DNA from: Obelidium mucronatum
Taxonomy: Eukaryota; Chytridiomycota; Chytridiomycetes; Chytridiales; Chytriomycetaceae
Assembly: GCA_025765595.1 (NCBI GenBank)
Contig: JAIVFH010000130.1
Location: 1-64,000 of the forward strand
Length of the DNA: 64,000 nucleotides
Direction: 5' to 3'
Positions 55,502-64,000 of this stretch are shown here, piece by piece. The position numbers and the translations under genes were made by a program. Each line of letters begins with the position of its first letter. Within the stretch, counting starts at the first letter, position 1. Under the pieces are notes generated by a model that was not told the DNA's origin, searched no databases, and worked only from the letters and a program-made list of their open reading frames with translations.

Positions 55502-55971
55502 CTATGAATAGTAGAGTTCCAGACTCATGCCATCGTGGATTTCATCTGAAACACAAGTTAGGAGAATCAACCTTCCAAAAAAAAAAAAAAGTTAAAGAAT
55601 GATACATACAATCCTCCAGCGTAATATGGTCCTTAAATACATTGTACCATTTCTTCAGAATGATCTTGTCCGCTTTTGTTCCGATTTGAGCGGCAATCAG
55701 TTTTTTCAGGTCCCCAACAGTATCGTCACCACTAAGAAAAGAGCGCTTCGTCAGCTTTGAATTCAAAACAAGTCGGATCAGATGAATGCCATGCGATGGG
55801 AGGTGACGGCAAAGGAAGAGACTGACTGCGGACAACACACTCACTTGCATTTCACTCTGACTTTCTTGCCCAGTCGATCGTTGACAATAACTTCAATCAC
55901 TTTTTGTTGGTTTGGTTTGGTTCGTTGGTTAGTTGTGTTGCTGCTCAAGATCTGTTTTGGAGGGTCTTACT
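55502..55971 (-). CDS. HUB1: Ubiquitin-like splicing modifier Hub1/UBL5
   Basis: Exons 55899-55845, 55731-55610 and 55545-55502 join in phase and encode IEVIVNDRLGKKVRVKC, then DDTVGDLKKLIAAQIGTKA and YEIHDGMSLELYYS, matching UBL5/Hub1 along its whole 73-residue length and ending in the family's double Tyr. Hub1 binds Snu66 and Prp38-type spliceosome proteins non-covalently and modulates 5' splice-site choice. The codon before Ile should be Met, but the genome has an acceptor CAAAAAG followed by TG ATT GAA, and no in-frame ATG upstream. A donor A|GTAAGA at 55971/55970 would place A before TG, so the AUG is created by removing a 71 nt intron (55900-55970). Divergent from the PHD-bromodomain gene. 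Confidence 0.9.
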
Positions 55972-56052
55972 TTTTGATAAATAAATAAAATAAAATAAAG
56001 TAAAATAAAATAAAATAAATCAAAAAAAAAAATAAAATTAAAACAAACAGCG
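55972..56052. promoter_or_regulatory. Short AT-rich divergent promoter
   Basis: About 80 bp of AAATAAAATAAAATAAA-type sequence separate the HUB1 start region and the start of the plus-strand PHD-bromodomain gene. No discrete TATA or factor site can be singled out. Confidence 0.45.
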
Positions 56053-59000
56053 ATGGCGCCGCCGCAGCAGAGCAACACATCGCCGGTGCTCAAGGGGCGC
56101 AGCAGCAAGCGGGCGACAGGGCTCAGCGAGTTTCTGCAGAAAGACCGGGCGTTTGCGGCCATGTTTGACGATATTCTCGCGCACGGCGAGGCGGCGAAGG
56201 ACGACGAAAAAGACGAAAAAGACGAAAAAGACGCGCGAGAAAAGAAGGAAAAAGAGAAGGAAAAAGCGAAAGACGAGCGGCCGAAGAAGGACGAGAACGA
56301 CGCCGCCGAGCCGCAGACGTCGCCGCGCAGAAAGCCGCCGCTGCCGCCGCCGCCGCTCGAAGAACGCGCCTTTGCCGACGTCGCGCCGGGCCTCGACGCC
56401 GCCGCCGCGCTGCGCCTCGTGCGGCTGCATCCGCGCGCGGGCGTCGTGCGCGCGCATCGACTCGATCCCGAAGAAAAAACAGCGGCGGCGGCGGCGTCAG
56501 GCAAGGGCTTCGCTGGTCTGCTGCGCTCGGGCTTCGACGTCATCTTGTCGGCCATCGGCTCTAATCCCGCCACTCCGCCGGCAGTGTCGCCTCCAGCACC
56601 CAACTTGAAGGATCGGAATACTAGAAAAGGTGCGCGCAAATATGCTTTGGAATCTCACATTTTGATCTATTGTTGCAGGATCAGTCTCACCCAAGAAACG
56701 AAAGTCCTCATCTCCAGATCCACCAAAATCACGCCGTACACCCAATAATGCAGAAGACGATCAAACTTCATCCGAAGATCCACTGCAGTCCATGTTTGAT
56801 GATGAGCCTCCCCCTTTGGAATTCACGATTCCATCAGAGCTTCCATCTTCTCACATTACATTCACGAAACCCGTGCCACAACCGCGTTACGAGCTTATTA
56901 AAAAGAAAAAAAAGACTTTGCTACTCAAGTCAGCATCTACTTCCTCTTCGCGTTCTGCTCAATCATCATCTACTTTCGGTCGCTGGGGTCGGGCCAGTCT
57001 TTCCAACGTTGGATATGATGGAGATGACCATAGTAGTGACGACGAAGAAGAGATTTGTAACGGGCGGTCAGTGGGATACTCGTTTGATTTTAAAGAAAAT
57101 CAGTACTTTCGGTACATAGGTGTGTGTGTGTGTGTATTGTGCCACTTTATTCTTTGTTCCCAACAAGGATCCCTAACGGAACACAACACATCACATCATA
57201 GAACCAACCGAAGAAGAACTCAACAGCCGAATTGAATACGATATGGACGAACAAGACAAAGCCTGGCTCGCCGCTCAAAACGCACAACGCCATTCAGCCT
57301 CCTCTGAACCACCTATTCCCGACATTCTCTTTGAATTCATAATGGATCGATTAGAAAAGGAGTGGTTCGACCTATTTAAGCAAATTCCGAAACCGCAAAG
57401 AGACTTGGACGAACCGGAAGATATTAATTGCGCCATTTGTGATGACGGCGAATGCGAGAACAGCAACGCCATCGTTTTCTGTGACGGGTGCAATTTAGCA
57501 GTACATCAGGATTGCTATGGAGTCCCCTTCATTCCAGAAGGACAGTGGCTATGCCGGAGATGTATGGTCAGTCCAGACAGACCAGTGTCGTGTTGTCTCT
57601 GTCCCAATGAGAATGGCGCCTTGAAGCAAACAAATTCCAACAGATGGGCGCATGTTGTTTGTGCTCAATGGATTCCAGAAGCGTCTTTCGGGAATGCAAC
57701 GTATATGGAACCGATTGATTCAAAGAGTGTGCCATCTTCTCGATACAAATTGACTTGCTATCTATGTGGAAGAAAGAAAGGAGCTTGTATTCAGTGTTCC
57801 ACAAAAAGTTGCTATGCCAGTTACCATGTCACATGTGCCAAAAAATGCAAGTTGTTCATGAAGATTGGTGATGACATGAAAAGCCACTGCGATAAGCATG
57901 CACCAGTTGAGTACTTTTCATTTCTTCATTGGTCTGTTTGGTCCCATCATATCTGACCAAAAAAAAAAAAACAGAAAGAGTATCGCGACCAAATCGATGT
58001 GGAAAAAGAAATCTTTTTGTTTCGACGCCAACACAACCTGAGCCACGGAAAATTCAAAACAACTCCCGAATTAGAAGCTGAACTTCTCCTCGGTTTCCAT
58101 GAACCAACCAACCAGCAACAACTTGAAGATGATGCGTCAGCAAGTCCTCCATCCAAAAAAACCAAACGAGAGACAAGTCCTTCCAGCAACAACTACTCTG
58201 CTCCGAATACCCGAAAACGGAAACAACTCGAATCCGACGCTGAAGAAGAAGAAGAAAACGATTACCTTGGCGAGGGCCGTGCTTCTGCAAATGATGAAAT
58301 CGACCATGAGTTGTTGAAAGCTCAGGACGAAGCATATAAGCGTCTTATCGCTACCCCAATTATTCCCTTGGGTATTTGTCGTGCTGTTAGTAATGCGATT
58401 CGAGGGAGTAGCGCTGTTCGTGGAAAGAATGCTTTCGTGGAAAAGTGTTGCCGGTACTGGGCGTTAAAGCGAGAAGGACGCAGAGGTGCACCCTTGTTGA
58501 AGAGACTTCATTTAGAGGTATTTGACTGTATTCTTTTTTGGTCTTGGTGCTGTATTCTAAAGCGTGACTGATACAGCCATGGACTGCAACGAGTACAGTT
58601 ATCCAACAAGATGAAACCATCCGCGCGAAACGGATCGATATCCTCAAGAAAATCCGCAATGACTTGGAACGCGTCCGAATGCTTTGCGAGCTCGTCAAAA
58701 AACGTGAACGGGAGAGATTAAAGCGAAGCAACACGCAACTTCAAATCATGGATTTGTGTCTCAATCCTCTCACATTTATATTGCGTCCTATTTTACTCGA
58801 AATTCGAAAGTTGGACGTGAAGGGATTGTTTGAGGAGCCTGTGGATTTGGAGGCTGTGCCTGATTACTTGAGTGTTGTTGGCAAGGCAATGAGTTTTGAA
58901 GAAATGGAGGAAAAAGTGGAAGATAACGAGTATCGCTCTGTCTCTCAGTTTAAAGTAATGATGCTTCTTTTTTTGCCCACCACGAGACAACTTTTTGTTG

Positions 59001-60074
59001 ACATTCCTTTTTTTTTATAAAAAATAGGACGACTTTTTGCTTATTTGCAGGAACGCGCAATTGTATAATAGACCAGACACACCTTGGTATCGAGCAGCCG
59101 ATCGACTTTTGGCTCGAAGCGGCCCCGCTCTTGAGCGGGCATTTGAACAAGAAGCCATGCTAGAAATCGATAAAGATACTGGCTGTTTGGCCAACGGTGT
59201 CCCAGAATCTGTATTTGACACCTTCCAAGACTGTATGCCTGCTCCCATTTCCACTCGGTTGTCGCCGAAATTGACAACAGAAGACCCGTCACCGCTATCA
59301 TCGTTAGAAGAATCCCAGTCTTCCTTGTCCGTGAGTCAAAACGAATTGGACATGGAATCAAAGGGTGCTGTTGCCAGTCAACACCAGGTGGAGGAAAACG
59401 TGCTAGGCGATGATGACGCTCAAGAACGTCAACTATTGGAAGACGAACGTCTTGCTAAAGCTTTGCACGAACAAGAATTGATGGAGTCCCCGAGATCTCG
59501 CAGACGAATTGGCGAAAGCCCATCACGAATCAGTGCAGCAGTTGACGCCGTCGTCACAAATCCAATACCTCCAACAACTCAAAACAGCAAGACCCAACGC
59601 CAAAAGAAAAAAAGCGCCAACTCTGCGGATGCAGCTCTCGCGGCGGAACCAGTTGGTGATTTAGTTCAAAGGAGGAGATCTTCTTTGCGGTTAGGGGGAT
59701 TGGGTGTACTTGCCGATGCTTTGCCGGTGCCAGGAGATAACCCGAACGACGAGTTATATACTCCGCAAAAGTCTGCTGGTTTCCCTGATGCAAAGATTCG
59801 ACGGATTATCCAAGAGGCGAGCGCAAAGCTGGAACCCGCCAAATCGTCATCGCCGTTAGCCTTCGCGTCTATTTACTTGCCAGAAGACGAAACTCTTACT
59901 GCCGCGGGAGCTGACACGGGCAGAAACCTCAAAAGTCGAAGATCTTCTTCGCGCGTACATGTGAAGAAGACTGTGATTGATTATGGTATTTTTGGAGACT
60001 ATCCGCAGCTGGAAGACCAGGAGTTTGAGTTGCCAAAAGACCTGCGGGATTTAGTGAAGAAGCGTCGGCGTTGA
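56053..60074 (+). CDS. NTO1: PHD-finger / bromodomain protein, NTO1/BRPF type
   Basis: Six exons (56053-56629, 56679-57119, 57202-57905, 57975-58517, 58577-58954, 59028-60074) join in frame to 1,229 residues. An enhancer-of-polycomb-like segment (EEELNSRIEYDMDEQDKAWL) precedes PHD1 (INCAICDDGECENSN onward), a zinc knuckle, and an extended PHD (RWAHVVCAQWIPEASFG, then YHVTCAKKCKLFMK). This is the PZP module that reads the histone H3 tail. A helical segment and a bromodomain (FEEPVDLEAVPDYLSVVGKA, then FLLICRNAQLYNRPDT) follow at ~820-910. A long, polar Ser-rich tail follows. Such proteins scaffold MYST acetyltransferase complexes (NuA3 in yeast). Exon 1 has a Lys/Asp/Glu-repeat segment and strong GC bias. 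The symbol is by family, not tested orthology. Confidence 0.88.
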
Positions 60075-60438
60075 AATTAAATTATTATAGTTTGGGTTTT
60101 TTGGTTTGGTTTTTTGGTTCCTTTTTTTTTAATTTAATTTGGGTGTAATCAATCTGGAATACGTAATATTCTCTGACCAAAATCAAATTTCGTGGAAATC
60201 CTGTGGTATATATAAAAGTATAAGGTTAAAAGTTCGATAGAGAAAAACACTGAAAAATAATAACATTTAGGGGTACTCCTCTTAGAGCGGTCCGGTCTGA
60301 GTGAGACTGCATGCCAGTGGATGATGGTACGCTCCCAATTCTTCCAAGAATATCAGCAATGATACTTTTGAAAGATGGTTGCAATGTCAAAGCTTGTGAA
60401 ATTCTAGAAATTCTATTTGAAAAAAAGGTCCCGCCAAA

Positions 60439-62048
60439 ATGACTGGTGGACTGTTTTCGTGCTGGTTTCCTGGTGTTGGAGCGTTGCTGGACTACTTGAA
60501 TGGCACGACTGGCATACTGTCTGGTGTGGTTTGCGTTGAAGATGACCGAACGGCAAAGGGAGAACCATCGCGAAAAGCAGTTCTGATTCTACAGCTCAGC
60601 AAACAATCCCACTATGGCCAGCATATTTCACGTGGATTCCCAGCCCTCGAATTCGCAAAGGGCCCGCTTGGTGTATTCAGGCCAGTCAAGCAACTGACGT
60701 ACGAATACAACTACTACAAGCAATGGGCGACAATAGACCATCCGTTCAACTTTGGCGCCGTTCTCGAAGCTGGTTTGAATTTAAGCTCCGAATCTTTTGG
60801 CAGTTTCATTCATTGCTTCTGTTTCAAGCTTCCCACCCACCCGACATGACGACAGCTCGCGACGCCGAAGGAATCCTCTTGGCAGACTTCAACAATGACG
60901 GAGAAATCGATGTATGCCATGGACCCGAAAATGCATTCGCCTTCATCGAGCATTGGGGAGTCAACGAACACGAACACCAAGGAACTCCCTTCTGTCACGC
61001 ATGGTACGACGATAACTATGTAGCTCGCATCGCCATGCGCGCGCATTGCTCATCCGAGCCCTGGGGTCTCCACGACTCTCCCGTAAAGTCGCGTTTTGTC
61101 GTGATGGAAGGAGATGCAACACACGACCCGTATCCCCACGCGTTGGAGGACCCAGCTCAGTATCCGGATCAAATCTCCTTGCATGCTTTTTACTTGGCGA
61201 ATAACGGGCACTGGGGAAAAGTACAATTGGCTGTGGACGCGCTTTTGAAAAAGTCGGGGGCAAAGTATAATCTTGTTACGAAACGATTCGACTATCCTGG
61301 TATTCATGACTTTTATCATTTATGCGATATGAAGATGGTTTTTCAGAGATTGTTGGATTCTGGGTATTTGAAAAGGAATGGGAAGGAGGAGAGTTTGGTG
61401 TTTCAACATATTGTTGCATTGCATGGACAGATTATGACTCTTCAGCTTAAAGGAAAGTCGGGTGCCTTTACGAGTTGGAAAACGGGTGTTAAAAAGGGAG
61501 ATGGATCTTTGATAAATACGGAAACAACGGTGTTGGCGATGCTTGCTCTTGGCTCAGGCAGTTTGTGGACCTTTGAGCCAACGGAGTATCCGTTCGCTCC
61601 ATCTCTGGGATTTATCCAGTTTCCAGGTATTAATTTATTTAATTTTTATGTAATTATTCGACATTTTGACGTTACCGCAGATACATTGCCTCATATTCTA
61701 TGTGCTCGAATGTACGAGTTTGATAAAATCGGAAATGGCCTCATTGCTCAAGGACCTAATGTTCAAATCCCCACTGGAAGCTATTCTGCTCGCTTCAATA
61801 TTCGTGTTGTGAAGGGAGCGCAACGAACAAATATGCCAATCCTAACTGCACACGTATTTGATGGCATCTCCACCATTGCCGTTTGTGAATACAACTTTGA
61901 CGATCTCATAAACTCATGGCTTGATGAAAGTTGGAAACAGTTGAGGTTGCCATTTAAACTAGACGTGGTTGAAAATGTCATTGAGTTGAGACTGTATTGG
62001 CATGGATATTGTGACTTGGATTTTGGAAGCATCAGTATATCTCTTTAG
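60439..62048 (+). CDS. Member 1 of a tandem family, function unknown, 499 residues
   Basis: Exons 60439-60772, 60829-61626 and 61681-62048 join in phase. The first intron boundary is fixed by exact length agreement with the paralogue at 63488. Landmarks: GQHISRGFPALEFAKGPLG, QLTYEYNYYKQWATIDHPFN, then GILLADFNNDGEIDV, an FG-GAP/EF-like calcium-binding-looking loop. A helical middle part (HDFYHLCDMKMVFQRLLDSG, then LINTETTVLAMLALGSG) recalls alpha/alpha-toroid proteins. The C-terminal ~120 residues look like a beta-sandwich (YSARFNIRVVKG, ELRLYWHGYCDLDFGSISI), as in carbohydrate-binding domains. The N-terminus has a hydrophobic stretch but no clear signal. I do not recognise the family. Confidence 0.7.
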
Positions 62049-63487
62049 AATCTTTGAAAGGTTATTATATAATAGCTATTCTTTGCTTTGCTGGGAGCTT
62101 CTCAATCAAAAAAGAAAGATGTCTGATGATCCACCACTGTACAACACCAAGAAGCTGTTCTGTCCTATGATTCATCCAGACTTAAATGGCCTCAACATGC
62201 TTACTTTACCCAAGACCCAGCAAGTAGTGCCATCACTCGAGTGTCTGCCTCTGATTCAGTGTTGACGCACCAATGAGACTAACAATGGAAGCTTTAAGCC
62301 CCCCACAGTTTGTAATCACCACCTAAACCCTTTTTATATTGTATCAAGTTAAGGCATCAGCGTTCAAGACCATAATTTTCCTGATAATCACCCTTGGGTT
62401 ACAGCATGTCCTCGCGTTACCTTGCCCATGCACTTTGTAAACCAAACCAACCAAATCCATTGTTGCACGTGATGCTGCAATACACAAAATTCAGACCAGT
62501 TTTGCATTTTGATTTGACAATTGAAAGAAAATAAAAAGGACTGGAACCCTACAACCAAGAAGGAGCCAGATCCATCTCCCAAGTGCTAAAATTTATCTAG
62601 CCTGTGCATAATTTATTATCCTTTGAGTTTCCCAGTGAAGGGATGCAATTTGGGTCACGTAAGCCCAGCTCAGTCTCGTTGGACAGCAGGTGCCTGAGGA
62701 ATGCCCCAAAGCTGATACAAGCACTCTATACACTATTCAGCAGCTGATTTGAGACTGGCATTGGCGCGGGTTGAGGGGTTGCAGCTGGCAGCCCAGTTTC
62801 ATATGTGCTGGTTGCACTACCATAAACACACTGCCTGAAGAGGCAGAAGCATGCTCCCAAGTGCTCAATTCCTTCTCTCTTAAGCATACTTCAGAATGGT
62901 GTGAGTTTCCCAGTGAAGGGATGCAATTTGGGTCACGTAGGGGCAGTGGGTCTCTGGGAGCCCAGCTCATCAACCTTTTTTTTTTAATGACATGAGCTGT
63001 TTTTTGATATAAAAACTTTGTCGAACTGCTTATCCCCACGTAATTTCATAAAATGGTTTAACAAGACCTGGCCCCATTTACACTATTCCCTTTCAGACCT
63101 CCTGCCTACAAATAATACAACCCTGACTTATCCCAATCACTTGCTCCCTTTCTTCATCCTCCCTACACCCCTGTAATTTTGACTGGGCTCTTGATTTACT
63201 CCTAGGGGGGCGCCACTGCCCCTAAGGTACTTGAAGCTAGGGCCCAGGGTTTCATTGCCTCTTGCTTGGCTGCTTTTTCTTCATTTTCATTGTTTTCTGG
63301 TATATTGAGTCTCTTCCTTTCCATTTCTATTCCTTTTCTGACCCCTTCCCAGGTGGTCTTTCCTTTTCTCGGGTCTTCGTTATGTACATTATTAATAATT
63401 AGATTGACTTGGTCTTCCCTTATGAATAAGGATTTGCCAGCCAGAAAGACGTTCGAGATTTTTCTTTCCAAGCGGGTTGAAATCAAA
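62049..63487. other. Intergenic region with a 39 bp direct repeat and a minus-strand coding-like fragment
   Basis: GAGTTTCCCAGTGAAGGGAT and the next 19 bases occur at about 62625 and 62902. The word CTCCCAAGTGCT also recurs before each, so a ~280 bp unit may have been duplicated and diverged. On the minus strand 63470-63210 is open and protein-like (STRLERKISNVFLAGKSL, then KGIEMERKRLNIPENNENEE) without a start; it resembles transposon-derived sequence but I cannot name it. No other gene is visible. Confidence 0.4.
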
Positions 63488-64000
63488 ATGCCCTCAGCTC
63501 CTGAAACAGAACTGACAGACCCAGACCCACCAGCCCGGCCTTGGATACCCGACTTTCTCCACCACAAACACAAGGAAAAGCACGACGACTGCATCGGCCT
63601 CCTAGCCCTCATCCTCTTTGCCGGCGCCATTTCCTTGATTCTGCTTGGCATCACCCGCACCGAAACCATTCCCAACTCTTCAAAGACGCCCCAACTCCTA
63701 ACAACATCCACAACCCGCTTCTTTGGCCAACACCTCTCGCGCGGGTTCGCCGCGTTAGCATTCGCAAAAGGTCCCTTTGGAACGTTCCAACGTGTCTCCC
63801 AGTTGACTTACAGATTCAATTACTACCCACAATGGGCCACATCCGCGCATCCATACAACTTCAACGCAGTGCTGTACGACGGAACGAAGCCGCCCGTGAT
63901 CTCAACGTGTCGCGATGGACAAGGCATCTTGTTTGCAGACTTTGACCAAGACGGCGAACTCGACTACTCAGGCTCCTCCCCTCCCTCCTCCAACAACAAC
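63488..64000 (+). CDS. Member 2 of the tandem family (3' end outside window)
   Basis: 171 codons from ATG at 63488 to the window end, without a stop. The first ~37 residues are polar and charged (DFLHHKHKEKHDDC). A single transmembrane segment follows (IGLLALILFAGAISLILLGI), predicting a type II membrane protein with the body outside or in the lumen. The body then matches member 1: GQHLSRGFAALAFAKGPFG, LTYRFNYYPQWATSAHPYNF and GILFADFDQDGELDYSG. Here the region corresponding to intron 1 of member 1 is uninterrupted, so that intron was gained or lost since duplication. Confidence 0.7.
   Translation, partial: MPSAPETELTDPDPPARPWIPDFLHHKHKEKHDDCIGLLALILFAGAISLILLGITRTETIPNSSKTPQLLTTSTTRFFGQHLSRGFAALAFAKGPFGTFQRVSQLTYRFNYYPQWATSAHPYNFNAVLYDGTKPPVISTCRDGQGILFADFDQDGELDYSGSSPPSSNNN

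Noticed and set aside
60723..60828. Alternative start for family member 1 at 60723
   Set aside because: This frame is out of phase with exon 1; splicing 60772 to 60829 gives a product colinear with the paralogue at 63488.
63202..63711. 169-residue minus-strand ORF as a gene
   Set aside because: Its first half is antisense to the plus-strand family member 2; only the part up to 63470 looks protein-like, and it has no start.

Overview
This is a eukaryotic, most probably fungal, nuclear window. Genes are split by short GT-AG introns (mostly 50-75 nt). The host genes include a vacuolar-type GH38 alpha-mannosidase, a secreted GH18 chitinase with chitin-binding modules, a DUF2408 protein (a fungal family), the Dbp2 RNA helicase, the ubiquitin-like Hub1 and an NTO1/BRPF-like PHD-bromodomain protein. 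An early-diverging, chytrid-like fungus fits the mixture of genes, F-box/LRR relics and diverse DNA transposons, but that assignment is inference. There is no rRNA, no complete tRNA and no CRISPR array.

The window has two compartments. Positions 1 to about 31,000 are repeat-rich. They hold two diverged copies of a ~2.5 kb block (3650-6140 and 7507-9722), a dispersed ~640 bp repeat in five full or partial copies, a 619 bp MITE with ~50 bp inverted repeats, GC-rich minisatellites, palindrome clusters, a short tRNA-like insertion, and relics of Harbinger, IS630/Tc1 and F-box/LRR genes. The only clearly intact host gene here is DBP2 (11509-13987, minus). A second segmental duplication (15.9-16.9 kb against 25.6-31.1 kb) has been split by a 4,637 bp hAT element with an 8 bp target duplication. 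That hAT element itself carries an IS630/Tc1-like element with an intact DD34E transposase ORF.

Positions 31 to 64 kb are gene-dense. In order: alpha-mannosidase (-), a small unknown gene (-), an EF-hand protein (+), mitochondrial uL15 (+), an LRR protein (-), an ERI1-like exonuclease (-), chitinase (+), DUF2408 protein (-), a sphingosine/diacylglycerol-kinase-like protein (-), a decayed acyl-CoA dehydrogenase (-), HUB1 (-), an NTO1/BRPF-like gene (+), and two tandem members of an unrecognised family (+, the second cut by the window end). A 5,134 bp Ty1/Copia element with near-identical 235 bp LTRs sits antisense in an exon of the dehydrogenase relic. HUB1 and the PHD-bromodomain gene are divergent and share about 80 bp of AT-rich DNA.

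The most interesting signals are: the HUB1 start codon, which appears to be assembled by splicing (A|TG); several insertions dated by natural empty sites; a Copia element whose primer-binding site matches the anticodon loop of tRNA-Arg(CCU) and whose polyprotein ends inside the 3' LTR; strongly GC-rich 5' coding segments in several host genes; a palindrome/repeat cluster at 22.0-22.6 kb; and the tandem pair of uncharacterised proteins.
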